Source of the DNA: JBEHYA01 sp048498415
Lineage (GTDB): Bacteria > Pseudomonadota > Alphaproteobacteria > UBA9219 > RGZA01
Assembly: GCA_048498415.1 (NCBI GenBank)
Contig: JBEHYA010000005.1
Span: 1-45,429 of the forward strand
DNA length: 45,429 bases
Direction: 5' to 3'
In this document: positions 35,037 to 44,139 of the stretch, in pieces
Position numbering within the stretch: the first letter of the stretch is position 1
How the letters are laid out: every line of letters begins with the position of its first letter
Translations under genes and position numbers: made by a program
Notes under the pieces: generated by a model
What the model saw: only the letters and a program-made list of their open reading frames with translations
Told to the model about the DNA's origin: nothing
Database searches by the model: none

Positions 35037-35698
35037 CAGTTAATGCCCTTGCGCCGGTCGTCGATCCGCGCCCAGATCATCACGCCGATGCTTACCAGCG
35101 TGACGATCAACAACAGCCATTTAGCGGCCTCGAGATAAGGCGCGAGGTTGAGCAAGGCGGCCTGCGCCGGGTCAATGGCTTCCCTGACCGCCTCGACCAT
35201 GCCGACGCCCACGGTGGCCGCCGTAGCGGCCTGTCCGCCCTTTACGGTGCGGCTGGCCTGAAGGCTGGGCTTCTCCGGCTCGACACCGGCCAACACCAGC
35301 GCCTTAGTTAGTTGCGTGTCGGTATAGGGCTGCTGGCCGTTTTCATGTCGGATGATTCCGGCCACAACCGGCTTCAGATCTGCGAAGTTGTGCATGTCGA
35401 GCTGCTGATCCGGGCTAAAGCCGGTATCTTTCACCACGGCCTGCACATAGGCTTCGGTGTTGTTTTCCGCCGCAGGCGCCCAGCGATTGATAATCCTGCG
35501 AATTGTGCACAGGGCGTATTTATCCTGATAAACGATCAACGTGCGTGCCAGCGCGCGGATGCCGTAAATGGTGTTTTGGAAAACAAAGAAATCTTTATCT
35601 GTCTGCTGTTGCGCCAACCCCTGCCACGGATCATTTGACCGCCGGATATTGCCGGGATTGTTGTTGCGGATGCCGCGCGACGATGTGCCATTGCTCAT
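35036..35698 (-). CDS. Putative endolysin with C-terminal membrane helix
   Basis: 220 residues, SD AAAAGGAG. The N-terminal RGIRNNNPGNIR motif and the following FQNTIYGIRALARTLIVYQDK are typical of phage lytic proteins annotated as structural protein P5-like. The catalytic residues cannot be confirmed by eye. A Gly/Ala-rich linker (~150-180) precedes a hydrophobic segment WLLLIVTLVSIGVMIWA near the C-terminus, so the enzyme should be membrane-tethered. It is followed directly by Rz and Rz1, a lysis cassette. Confidence 0.8.
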   Translation of the reverse strand: MSNGTSSRGIRNNNPGNIRRSNDPWQGLAQQQTDKDFFVFQNTIYGIRALARTLIVYQDKYALCTIRRIINRWAPAAENNTEAYVQAVVKDTGFSPDQQLDMHNFADLKPVVAGIIRHENGQQPYTDTQLTKALVLAGVEPEKPSLQASRTVKGGQAATAATVGVGMVEAVREAIDPAQAALLNLAPYLEAAKWLLLIVTLVSIGVMIWARIDDRRKGIN

Positions 35699-35721
35699 GG
35701 GTTTCTCCTTTTCAAGGCAAC

Positions 35722-35749
35722 AAAAAAGCCGCCCGGAATGGGCGGCTTT
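35722..35749 (-). terminator. Intrinsic terminator just upstream of the endolysin gene
   Basis: Perfect 10-bp stem AAAGCCGCCC (35725-35734) / GGGCGGCTTT (35740-35749) with a 5-nt loop. On the minus strand it is followed by six T (35727-35722). It lies 24 bp before the endolysin ATG and after the 100-residue gene, so it should limit readthrough into lysis genes unless antiterminated. Confidence 0.85.
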
Positions 35750-35771
35750 GGTAAAAAGCGATTAACGGGAA

Positions 35772-36074
35772 TTATTTTTTCTCAAGACAGCCTATTATCC
35801 GAACCTTGCGGCGGCCATTGCGTTCAAAACTGCCGATCCATTCCTGAACGTCATCCTTTTGCGCGCACTCGATAGTCAGCCGAAAATCTTTAAGGCCGTG
35901 CTTAACAGCATCCTTGAAGTCGGCTAATTCAAAGGTGGCGCTGCGGGCGCGCGTCGCGGCGACGGAAATAACAGCTTCTGAAAAAACCTCCAGCATTGCC
36001 GCCAGTTCGTCGTCGCTGCATTTTCCTTCTTGCGTGGCATCATCGGTGATGCCCTTAAAGCGCAAATGGTTCAT
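35772..36074 (-). CDS. Unknown 100-residue phage protein
   Basis: ATG 36074 chosen for GGAGG 6 nt upstream; the frame is open to 36152. The protein is mixed alpha/beta with LAAMLEVFSEAVISVAATRA and a basic C-terminus (ERNGRRKVRIIGC). No family recognised. It lies between a holin-like gene and the endolysin. Confidence 0.7.
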   Translation of the reverse strand: MNHLRFKGITDDATQEGKCSDDELAAMLEVFSEAVISVAATRARSATFELADFKDAVKHGLKDFRLTIECAQKDDVQEWIGSFERNGRRKVRIIGCLEKK

Positions 36075-36148
36075 TGGAATCCTCCACCGCACATACAGGC
36101 GGGTATTCATGAGTTTATCCAGTAAATAAAAGCGCGGTTTTTTCATCC

Positions 36149-36379
36149 TCAACGCGGCACGAAAAGGCGGATCAGGTTGTCGATAAGGAAACCGCCCAGC
36201 GCACCTAGCGCGAGGATGACGGCAAATCCGCCCTTCCAGCGGTTCGCCATGCGGTCGAGCTGGTCGAGGCGGACATCCATCTGGTCGATTTTCGTTTTCA
36301 GTTCCGAGATGCTGGTGGCAAGGCTGGCAACCTGTCCTTCAAGCCTTCCGATGGCGCGAAAATATTCTGGCTCATTCAT
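36149..36379 (-). CDS. Small coiled-coil membrane protein, possible holin
   Basis: 76 residues from ATG 36379 (AGGAGG, 8 nt); the frame is open to 36439. A short coiled coil (GRLEGQVASLATSISELKTK, IDQMDVRLDQLDRM) is followed by one transmembrane helix (WKGGFAVILALGALGGFLI) and a basic end. The XhlA/holin-type plan and the position in the lysis region suggest holin or holin accessory protein. Confidence 0.72.
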   Translation of the reverse strand: MNEPEYFRAIGRLEGQVASLATSISELKTKIDQMDVRLDQLDRMANRWKGGFAVILALGALGGFLIDNLIRLFVPR

Positions 36380-36449
36380 GATAAAATCCTCCTGTTCCTC
36401 CGGCTGCCGGGCCGGAAGCTGTTTTTGCGGGTTGTGCATGGGGAAACCT

Positions 36450-37280
36450 TCAGGTGGCGATCACGAGCATGCCGCCCTGCGGGCTGGCGGAAATAACCGT
36501 GCCGTTCGTGCGCAGCACTTCGATGGTGGATTGACTGATGCGAAGGGCAGGCACGGGATGATACAAAGCTTCGGCGGCCAGTTGCGAAACGCGCATGGCG
36601 GCATTGGAAGGACGATAAAGGGTTTCAGCGGCGACCTGGCTGACGCGCAGCGTAGCGTTATCAGCCAGCGTGAAGGTATCGGAAAAATTCAGGAAACCGA
36701 CGCCGCTGGAGGAACTGCCGCCGCTGGAAAGATCGGAACCGTTGCCGCCATAAAAGATGGTGCCGGCACGGCTGCCGGTGGTTGTGTTGTAGGCGCGATA
36801 ACCGATTTCAACTACAATGCGGTCGCCGGTAAGCGCCGCGACGGAAGACAGGCTTTGGGCCGCCGATAAGGCTCTGCCGGTCGCATTGGTTTGCGCCCAT
36901 TCGTTCGTGGACGGATCGGCATAGTTGGCAAGCAACGTGCCGCGCACCGTGTCGCTGTCGCCCTGCGTGACAAAAACATGCAGATAATAAGCGAAATCGG
37001 CATCGTTCAAACTTTCCGCGACTGCCATCATCACATTCAGCGTGCCGGAAAAGGTGCAGTCCGCCGCCAAGGGCGCGGAAACCCCGCGCAACAGCAAAAC
37101 GTCGAAGTTTGCGCTGGCCGAGCTTTCGGATGAGGAGTTCGATACCGGCGCGCCTATTTCCGCCGCATCCTGCGACGTGAACATGGTGCGCGTGACCTGA
37201 TCGGTCGTGCGTTCCCAGCCGCCGCGAATGGTCGCCGGAACATAACCAGCTTGCCCGCGCGAAAAATAAAGTTTTGTCAT
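36450..37280 (-). CDS. Tail-fibre-type protein with C-terminal repeats
   Basis: 276 residues rich in Ser, Ala, Thr and Gly, with no signal or membrane segment. A low-complexity Gly/Ser segment (GSDLSSGGSSSSGVGF) precedes three degenerate repeats of the form LRVSQxAxExL at the C-terminus (LRVSQVAAETL, MRVSQLAAEAL, LRISQSTIEVL). The repeats likely trimerise or bind another tail part. It is 1 bp from the preceding fibre-type gene. Role by position. Confidence 0.7.
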   Translation of the reverse strand: MTKLYFSRGQAGYVPATIRGGWERTTDQVTRTMFTSQDAAEIGAPVSNSSSESSASANFDVLLLRGVSAPLAADCTFSGTLNVMMAVAESLNDADFAYYLHVFVTQGDSDTVRGTLLANYADPSTNEWAQTNATGRALSAAQSLSSVAALTGDRIVVEIGYRAYNTTTGSRAGTIFYGGNGSDLSSGGSSSSGVGFLNFSDTFTLADNATLRVSQVAAETLYRPSNAAMRVSQLAAEALYHPVPALRISQSTIEVLRTNGTVISASPQGGMLVIAT

Positions 37281-37281
37281 G

Positions 37282-38295
37282 TCAGGCTTGCAGCTTGTAG
37301 CCGAATTCAGCGGCGTTGATTTCCGTATCGGCCCATGCCGCCGTGGTGTTCGGGTTCGTTTCCATGATCTGCATGCAGAAACGATAATCCGTGCTTAGGT
37401 TCTTGCTTGAACCTTCATAATCGGTGCCGCTGATGCGGGTCAGCGACCGGATGGTGCGCGACCCGGCATCATCCTTGCGGGCCGAAAGCGCCACTTGCAC
37501 TCCGAAGATCGAGCCGGACACTGCGGGAAGATCGGAACAAGCGAAGGTATCCCGTTTTCCCGTTACGTTGGCGTAGTTATAACTGGTATCGCCATCGTTC
37601 GGCTGATCATCGACGTTATCCCAGTTATTGCCGCTGCCTTGGGTGGAAAATTCGGCATAGTTCCCGGCCCCGGTCGGCTTTACCACATCGACGCGGCAGT
37701 CGCCGAGATAAGTATTGTTCACCGAACCCGTGCCGTCGCAGATGTAAAGATCATCAAAGGCCACATCGGTATTGCGGGAAATAAACTGGATGCGGTTGGC
37801 GGTGTTCAGCGAGGTCGAGAATTTGGTGTCGCCGGTGAAGGTCACGAAAACGGATTCATTTACCCGCACCTCGGCAAGGCCGCCGCTGTCGGCGATAGTG
37901 ATTTTGATTTCGATGTAGTTCCAGACATTGATCGCCAGAGCACCAGCGGAAGTGGCGAGCAAGGTGCCGTTGCGCGAAATCTGGATCACGCCTGCGGAAG
38001 TCAGGCTGATCTGGATTTGAATATTGTTGCCGTTGTCATAGAAGCGAACGATGTCGCCGCTTTCCGTACCGTAGAGATACATGGCGAAACCGACGATCCA
38101 TGTCTGCTGGTCGTCAAGAACGATGGCGATGTTATCGTTCAGCGCGCGCATGAGAATGGCGGATGTACTGCCGCGCCGTCCGGTCGTGGTGGTGATGCCG
38201 TTCGAGCCGCCGGTGTCGCTGTAGCTTGTCCATTTTTGCGGAAGTCCCGCAGGGATGGCGTAATGATCGAAACTGTCCACGAAACGCAAAGCCAT
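37282..38295 (-). CDS. Phage fibre protein with jelly-roll-like domain
   Basis: 337 residues, beta-rich with many Asn, Thr, Gly and Ser. The N-terminal MALRFVDSFDHYAIPAGLPQKW and following strands (WIVGFAMYLYG, VIQISRNGTLLATS, AEVRVNESVF) suggest a LamG/concanavalin-type fold like those found in phage receptor-binding proteins. Carbohydrate binding on the host surface is probable but not shown. It sits in the fibre block downstream of the host-specificity gene. Confidence 0.72.
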   Translation of the reverse strand: MALRFVDSFDHYAIPAGLPQKWTSYSDTGGSNGITTTTGRRGSTSAILMRALNDNIAIVLDDQQTWIVGFAMYLYGTESGDIVRFYDNGNNIQIQISLTSAGVIQISRNGTLLATSAGALAINVWNYIEIKITIADSGGLAEVRVNESVFVTFTGDTKFSTSLNTANRIQFISRNTDVAFDDLYICDGTGSVNNTYLGDCRVDVVKPTGAGNYAEFSTQGSGNNWDNVDDQPNDGDTSYNYANVTGKRDTFACSDLPAVSGSIFGVQVALSARKDDAGSRTIRSLTRISGTDYEGSSKNLSTDYRFCMQIMETNPNTTAAWADTEINAAEFGYKLQA

Positions 38296-38307
38296 GTTGA
38301 TGCTCCT

Positions 38308-39036
38308 TTAGAGGCGAACGCCCGCCAGCGCCACGCCGAGATCGGCCAGCGATGTATCGTTCGGCGTGGGCGCGACGATGGTCAGCACATCGCCCGCCGC
38401 GAAATCGGTGTCGGATGCCGCCGTGAAGGTGGCCGTGGTGGCGCTGGCGGCAAACTGCATGGTAGCGAACTGGGTGCCGTTCTTTTTCAAGGAAAAGACG
38501 GCTGTTGCAGCCGGGCTTGAGGCCACAACGCCTTTGCTATTCGGCAAGCTGGCCGGAAAGCGCACGGCGCGCGGCAACGGATAGCGAAGAACGACTGCGC
38601 CCGAAGCCGGTTGCCCGGTCAGCGAAGCGCCGATATCGTAGGGGTTGCCCGCTGCCGAGGTTTCCGCAACGATCTTGAAGGTGCTGCCGTCGCAATAAAG
38701 CAGCTTCCGGTCACCGGCGCTTACCGCGATGGCGGAACCGGAAGGCGTTTTCACGTTGACCGCGAAGCCGCCCGTTGTTCCGTTCTCAACCAGAAGCAAT
38801 TTCGCATGGGCCGGAACGGTGACCGTGCGGGCCGCCGTCAAGGTGCCGGTAAACCTTGCTGACATCATCCCCACCGCCTGCGCATCCGTTAGCGTCAAGT
38901 TGGCATCGGCAATGGCGATGGATGACGGCTGGCAAAGCGCCTGATCAAGCGCATCGAAGGCGGTATTTGCCGTCACCTCCTTTTGCGATTGATTGGCGGC
39001 GATATGGTCGATCAGAAGATTGGGGGTTTGGGTCAT
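38308..39036 (-). CDS. Phage tail protein, DUF2793-like
   Basis: 242 residues. The N-terminal NLLIDHIAANQSQKEVTANTAFDALDQA resembles DUF2793 proteins found after the host-specificity gene in alphaproteobacterial prophages. The rest is Ala/Thr-rich beta-structure. Its start overlaps the stop of the host-specificity gene (ATGA). Likely a fibre or connector at the tail tip. Confidence 0.75.
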   Translation of the reverse strand: MTQTPNLLIDHIAANQSQKEVTANTAFDALDQALCQPSSIAIADANLTLTDAQAVGMMSARFTGTLTAARTVTVPAHAKLLLVENGTTGGFAVNVKTPSGSAIAVSAGDRKLLYCDGSTFKIVAETSAAGNPYDIGASLTGQPASGAVVLRYPLPRAVRFPASLPNSKGVVASSPAATAVFSLKKNGTQFATMQFAASATTATFTAASDTDFAAGDVLTIVAPTPNDTSLADLGVALAGVRL

Positions 39037-42000
39037 AAAACCGCTCTTCCGGGTTCGCCCCGGCCAATGACAGAATTAAGTTGGTAAACCGCGACCGCGA
39101 GCGCCGATTGTGCCGCGCCGAAATCAGCGGTCTGCTGGGCCGCGCTGTAAGCCGCCGATTGGCTGGAAGCGGTGAGCGTGCGCACCACATCGTCGCCGGA
39201 AAGAATATCGACCTCATAGGCTTCGCTGTCCTCGAACAGCGGCACATCCACGTTATCGAGCCATTCCCCATACCAGCGCGTGCGCCGCTTCCAGTTGAGC
39301 GAAAGATTACCACTGCCATCGCGGCTGCCTTTAATCCGAACGGGCGAATAACAGCGCAAGCTGCGTGCCGCGAAGGTCAACGAAAGCACCGGCGCATCAT
39401 CCCAATTACCGCCTGTCAGCAGTGCCTTGTAATAGGAGGAGTGGCCGATCTCCGTGGAAGGCAACGGCATGCGGTAAAAGCCGCTTGCCGCCAGCACCAC
39501 AAAGGGTTCGCCGATCTGGTGTGCGCCGGTTTTGCCTTCGGTGCCGCGCCGTCCGCGCAACAGGCCGGAAAGCCGGTAAAGATTTTCTGAAAGCAGCGTG
39601 GCATCCCGCCACTGGATAATTTCCTCGCCCAGCAGCGCGACGTTATTCCAGTTCAGAATTTCCAGCGCCGTTTTGCTGTCCAGCGTGCCTTGCGCCAGGG
39701 CGATCTGCACGGTGTTGGTTTCATCCCAAACCCACGGGCGCGTGGTATCGCCCAGAACATTTGCCGCCCAGCCGAAAGCCGGGCCTTGCGCGCCGGTGCC
39801 GACAATGCTCCATGCCAGCTGATCCGGCGAACGGTAAAGCGAAGCACTGCCCGGCGCGCGCAGGCCAAAGCCGTAATAAAGGCCGATGGTATCATCATCG
39901 ACCCGCAGCATCGGCAAATCCATCAGGAACGGGCTGACCGGCGTTGCCAGCCGGATCGGCGGCACGGTAAGGCTGGCATCCGCGCCGGTGACATTCGAAA
40001 CATACGCGGTTTCATCTTCTGCTACCGCCTGACAGGCCACGATATTGTTGCCGCCGAAATCAACCTGATTGAGCCGCAGCTTGAAATTGGCATCAGGCGT
40101 TTGCACCGTCACCACATCGGCGGGATCAAGCCGCAAGTAAGATGGCGGCACGTTAAATTTGTAGGCGTTGCGCTCGATCCACGCATTAATCAATGTGCGC
40201 TGTGCAACTCGCGCGGCCTCGTCCGCCGTCAAGACGATGGAAAGCTGGACGGTTTGTAAATCCTGCGTGCCGACCGCATTGGCGATGCGCGCCGCGTGCT
40301 GGGTGTTGGTCTGGTAATCCCTGTCGGGATCGACATGGGTAAGGTCGATCCGCAACGGCAATTCCACATCCTGCGTGCGGGTTTCATCGAGCCGCAGCGG
40401 TGTTTCGGTGGATGCGCCTTCGACCGCCCCCAAATCATCATAAGCGACCGTGGCAACCGAAGCGCCGCCGCGCGGCACGAAATTCAGGATGCCGTCCTTT
40501 TCCACGGCATCGACAAAGAAAGTGCCGAGCAAAGGTTCCAGCGCGTCGCGCGCGGCCATGCGGCTGCTGACGACATAACCGCGCAGCGCCTGACTTACGG
40601 CACTGGTGATCACATCGGTCGGTTCCATGCCCGCCTTTTGGCAAAGGTCGGTCAAGACATCTGCCAGATCGACGCTATTCGAGCCGTAGCGATCCAGCGG
40701 ATATTTTACTTGGCCATCGTCGGTTGAAACCACGACGCTGTTGGTAAACTTCTCGTAAACCCCGCCGAAATGCGTGGCAAAGGTTGGCGCATAGGGCGCG
40801 AGATTAAAAGTCTTTTCGATCCGCATGGAAACCAGATCGACAATCGCAACATCAAATCCGCTTGCGATGCACAGGCGGCCATTGATCGGCAAATTGGCGT
40901 CGCATTGTAGGCCGAAGCCCGCCGCGACGGGAACGTCATCCACATAACCGGCAAAACCGTCATCGGGATGCCATTTGACGATGCGCTGGCCGAGGCCAAG
41001 CGTGAAATAAAGATGGCCGGTGTAATCATCCCAGAAAATCGTGCGCGGGCCTTCGCCGCCCGTCCATGCGGAAATTGTCCATTCCGTTAGCCCACCGTTG
41101 TAACGCCGGATTTTCGAGGAATCCACCTGCCAGTAATTGCCGTCAGGATCATCGCACATGGGCGAACCCGGTGAAGAGTGCGACGGGAACACATCCGAAA
41201 GATCGGCGATCAGCTCAAGATCGGTATTGTAAATCTCTCGCGCGAAGTAAGAAAAAACCTTGTCCCGCCGCACGATGCCGCCCGGCGCAAGCGGGATGCC
41301 TGCCACACTGCGTTTTACGATGGCCAGCGTATCGGGATGGCGTTTAACAAGCTGCATGCCGACATGAAGATCATCGGCGGCATGGTAATAGTAGCCTTGG
41401 CTGTCGATGCCGCACAGATCCCCGTAAGGATCGCTCACTACCGGCGCGGTCAACAACAGCGTGCCGCCGATCAAATCATATTTGTAGATGACATGGTTGA
41501 CCGTGGTACCGATCATCGTGCCGCGCGCGGCATCAATCCAGCCGCCATCGCGGGTGGAACTCGGCACAGGCGTAAGCAGGAAGGCGTCGCATTGCGGGCC
41601 GCCTGATGCCACAACCTCGGCGCTGATATTCGGGATGCGATTAGCGAAATCCGCCAGTTGCAAATCCGTGAATACCAGATAGCACATGCCCCGATAGGCA
41701 GGCACGTTGCCAGCGCCCAGCGCCATTTCAATCGTGCTGTCCGGTAACTGGCTTTCGCCGCCCAGATGAATGCGCACCACGCCCGGATATTTTTCGGTGG
41801 CCTGCGTGTTGCTGGCCGTTGCATCGTAAACCAGCTTCGTATCGGCCCAGATGCGCCGCACGGTCGAAACCGGCCCGACGCACAGGCCCACCGCGAAAGA
41901 AACCGAATAGCTGTAACTGACTTGCGTGGAGCCGCCACCGCCGCCGCCTTTGCCGCCGCTGGTATGTTGTTCATGGCGAGTTTCCTTGAGGTCGGTCGCC

Positions 42001-42233
42001 CAGATGACGTTCCCCGAAAGCCGCATGGTGCCGTAAACCAGCGGGATCGCGGTGCCATAGGTAGAAGTTTGCACCGAAAGATCGTCAAGGCGCGGGCCTT
42101 CAACCGTCTGCCCCTTATTTCCGCCAAACAGCAGATTGCCGATCAGCACGCCGCCCAGCCAGCCGACGCTTGCGCCAATGCCGATGGCCGAGGTCAGCCC
42201 CGCACCGGCAAGGCCAAGGGCGAGAATTGCCAT
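39033..42233 (-). CDS. Phage tail tip host-specificity protein (GTA gp15-like)
   Basis: 1066 residues. It opens with a Gly-rich hydrophobic segment (GIGASVGWLGGVLIGNLLFGG), then RLDDLSVQTSTYGTAIPLVYGTMRLSGNVIW, the standard start of the Gp15/J-type tip family. A Gly/Ser linker (GGKGGGGGGSTQ) follows. The rest holds phage tail domains with a C-terminal RLSGLLRGRRGTE and fibronectin-like strands. GTA gp15 is about 1300 residues with a TIM barrel near its front; no clear barrel is visible here, and the length is shorter. The ATG directly follows the stop of the NlpC/P60 gene. Confidence 0.9.
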   Translation of the reverse strand: MAILALGLAGAGLTSAIGIGASVGWLGGVLIGNLLFGGNKGQTVEGPRLDDLSVQTSTYGTAIPLVYGTMRLSGNVIWATDLKETRHEQHTSGGKGGGGGGSTQVSYSYSVSFAVGLCVGPVSTVRRIWADTKLVYDATASNTQATEKYPGVVRIHLGGESQLPDSTIEMALGAGNVPAYRGMCYLVFTDLQLADFANRIPNISAEVVASGGPQCDAFLLTPVPSSTRDGGWIDAARGTMIGTTVNHVIYKYDLIGGTLLLTAPVVSDPYGDLCGIDSQGYYYHAADDLHVGMQLVKRHPDTLAIVKRSVAGIPLAPGGIVRRDKVFSYFAREIYNTDLELIADLSDVFPSHSSPGSPMCDDPDGNYWQVDSSKIRRYNGGLTEWTISAWTGGEGPRTIFWDDYTGHLYFTLGLGQRIVKWHPDDGFAGYVDDVPVAAGFGLQCDANLPINGRLCIASGFDVAIVDLVSMRIEKTFNLAPYAPTFATHFGGVYEKFTNSVVVSTDDGQVKYPLDRYGSNSVDLADVLTDLCQKAGMEPTDVITSAVSQALRGYVVSSRMAARDALEPLLGTFFVDAVEKDGILNFVPRGGASVATVAYDDLGAVEGASTETPLRLDETRTQDVELPLRIDLTHVDPDRDYQTNTQHAARIANAVGTQDLQTVQLSIVLTADEAARVAQRTLINAWIERNAYKFNVPPSYLRLDPADVVTVQTPDANFKLRLNQVDFGGNNIVACQAVAEDETAYVSNVTGADASLTVPPIRLATPVSPFLMDLPMLRVDDDTIGLYYGFGLRAPGSASLYRSPDQLAWSIVGTGAQGPAFGWAANVLGDTTRPWVWDETNTVQIALAQGTLDSKTALEILNWNNVALLGEEIIQWRDATLLSENLYRLSGLLRGRRGTEGKTGAHQIGEPFVVLAASGFYRMPLPSTEIGHSSYYKALLTGGNWDDAPVLSLTFAARSLRCYSPVRIKGSRDGSGNLSLNWKRRTRWYGEWLDNVDVPLFEDSEAYEVDILSGDDVVRTLTASSQSAAYSAAQQTADFGAAQSALAVAVYQLNSVIGRGEPGRAVL

Positions 42234-42680
42234 TTAAGGATGCTCCACGAAATAAGGATAGCGGTAAGCCGCTGTCACGCGCTTTTGCCAGCGATCATCA
42301 AGGCTGTGTTCCACCACTTTGCCAACGCCGGAATAGCTGTGAATGATGCCAAGATCGGTTACGATTGCGACATGCTGCGGCTCGCGCGTCCATGCAAGAA
42401 AGAGGATGTCTGCGGGCAATGCTTCCGGCACGGGGATTTGCACAAGCCAGGTCGCCAGACCTTTTCGCATCGCGCGGCTATCCGGCATCATTGAATAGCT
42501 GCGGAACCGTTTAGCTTCCTCGCTGCTTTCATCGTAATCGACAAGACCCAGCTCGACTCCCACACCTTTAACAAGGCCGATGCAATCACAAGCAATGCCT
42601 TTCAGCGAACCTTGATGCTTGAACGGCGTATCAAGCCATGTGCGGGCTTCCGCCACGGCATCCATGCGGGTGATCGTCAC
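42234..42680 (-). CDS. NlpC/P60-family tail peptidoglycan hydrolase (gp14-like)
   Basis: 148 residues. The active-site Cys is in ACDCIGLV (Cys33) and the His in EPQHVAIV (~102). Tail-associated NlpC/P60 enzymes cleave peptidoglycan stem peptides during DNA entry. Overlaps the DUF2163 gene by 4 bp and abuts the gp15-like gene. Confidence 0.9.
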   Translation of the reverse strand: MTITRMDAVAEARTWLDTPFKHQGSLKGIACDCIGLVKGVGVELGLVDYDESSEEAKRFRSYSMMPDSRAMRKGLATWLVQIPVPEALPADILFLAWTREPQHVAIVTDLGIIHSYSGVGKVVEHSLDDRWQKRVTAAYRYPYFVEHP

Positions 42681-43519
42681 TTCTGATCCGGGTAAACGAG
42701 GGTTTTATCGGTGCCGGGAACATTCGGCTCCCCGCGAAAATTCAGGACGTTGTTGTAGCGGTTCTTGCAAGTGGCAAAGCTTTTATCACAACCGGGCTGC
42801 AAGCTGTATTCATCGCCCGTTATGATCACGCTAGGCATCGGCAGAAACAATGTGAAAACGCCGCCGGAAAAGCTTTTGACTTCCATCTTGCGCCCAAGAT
42901 TGGCCCCGCTTGTCCATTCTACCAGCCCGCCATTCCAAAATCCCGCCGCTTCCGCGCGCGAGGTATCGGTAAAGCCGTGCCGGTCGCTGGACGATGTGAC
43001 CGTGCCGGTCACGGTAAGCGCCGCCAGATCGACCGTGCATCGGGCATCGCCCAGATCGGCGCGGCAATCCGGCGTGTAAAGTTCGACAATCTGCTGTTGA
43101 AGGGCTTGCGTGAGGCCGCGCAGCTCGGCGCGAAAAACGGCATCCTTCAGCTCGACCTGGCCTATGGTGCCGCGCTTCAGGATGATCTTGCCTTGGCCGA
43201 GATTTTGCCAATTCACAAGGAAGATTTCGACTTCGGCCCCATCCCACAAACCGGCGCGCAGATCTGCCGCGTCCAGCGTGTCGCTATCCAGCGCGCTTTC
43301 GATATCCAGATTATCGACCGCCAGATTGGCGATGGTATGCACGGCGGAACGGGTATAGCCGGTGCTGGCCTGATAAAGCTGGCTTGAAAACGTGATATCC
43401 TGATCGTGATCGGTGAAGCCGAGAATGGTTCCATCGCGGCGTGTCACCTTCCAGCAAGTGGCAAGCGTAGTGGTATCGCCCGCGATGTGCGCAGCAAGGG
43501 CTGTAGAGGCGGATTTCAT
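42677..43519 (-). CDS. DUF2163 tail protein (gp13-like)
   Basis: 280 residues with the family's cysteine pattern: PDCRADLGDARCTVD in the middle and GCDKSFATCKNRYNNVLNFRG near the C-terminus. The N-terminal KVTRRDGTILGFTDHDQDI is typical. In GTAs the homologue is gp13, part of the baseplate hub and possibly an iron-sulfur protein. Its stop overlaps the NlpC/P60 gene and its start abuts DUF2460. Confidence 0.9.
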   Translation of the reverse strand: MKSASTALAAHIAGDTTTLATCWKVTRRDGTILGFTDHDQDITFSSQLYQASTGYTRSAVHTIANLAVDNLDIESALDSDTLDAADLRAGLWDGAEVEIFLVNWQNLGQGKIILKRGTIGQVELKDAVFRAELRGLTQALQQQIVELYTPDCRADLGDARCTVDLAALTVTGTVTSSSDRHGFTDTSRAEAAGFWNGGLVEWTSGANLGRKMEVKSFSGGVFTLFLPMPSVIITGDEYSLQPGCDKSFATCKNRYNNVLNFRGEPNVPGTDKTLVYPDQK

Positions 43520-44118
43520 CAGACGCGGATTTCAATAATAGGAATGCCTGACCATTGATGCAGATTAATTTGCTCGATAGTCACGGCCATGCTGTCGGTA
43601 TCGAAACGCACCGGCACATCAAATTCAAAATCGGCTGTAACGGCAACGCCGCTGCCGGGCGCGGTTACGAAACTTAGAATGCCGGTCGTGGTATTAACCG
43701 ACCACCCGGACATTTGTTGCACGCCATTCAGATAAGGCTTTACCGTGCCGAGAACCGGCTTTTTGATGATGCGCGTTTCCCCGGCCGGGCCGGATGTGTA
43801 AACCTTCACCAGCTGGAAATTCTTGTTCGAGCCGTCGCCGGTGCCGAGTGGCTGGACGAAAGCCTGATAATCCGTCCAGTCCTTGAAACGAAAACCATAG
43901 GCTCGCCCTTTGCGCGCCCGGAAAAAGGAAATCAGCGTATTAAGCTGCGTCTGGTTTTTAAGACCAGAGGCCACGTTCCAGCTGCCGCGCGAAGCGGCCC
44001 AGCTCGCATTCCGTTGTTCAAAGCCTGAAGCGGTGGCCACCACGGTCGTGAGATATTGCGGCCCTCCCTCTGCGCCGTATGCAATATCGGGCGGGAACTG
44101 GATTTCGTGAAAGGCCAT
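43519..44118 (-). CDS. DUF2460 tail protein (gp12-like)
   Basis: 199 residues. The family opening MAFHEIQFPPDIAYGAEGGP, SRGSWNVASGLK and the beta-rich end VDFDVPVRFDTD-like segment (DFEFDVPVRFDTD) fit gp12 of GTAs, the distal tail protein. It is separated from its usual neighbour, the tape measure gene, by the inserted metal-efflux cassette. Confidence 0.9.
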   Translation of the reverse strand: MAFHEIQFPPDIAYGAEGGPQYLTTVVATASGFEQRNASWAASRGSWNVASGLKNQTQLNTLISFFRARKGRAYGFRFKDWTDYQAFVQPLGTGDGSNKNFQLVKVYTSGPAGETRIIKKPVLGTVKPYLNGVQQMSGWSVNTTTGILSFVTAPGSGVAVTADFEFDVPVRFDTDSMAVTIEQINLHQWSGIPIIEIRV

Positions 44119-44139
44119 GACGTGAAAGCAATTTTTCCA

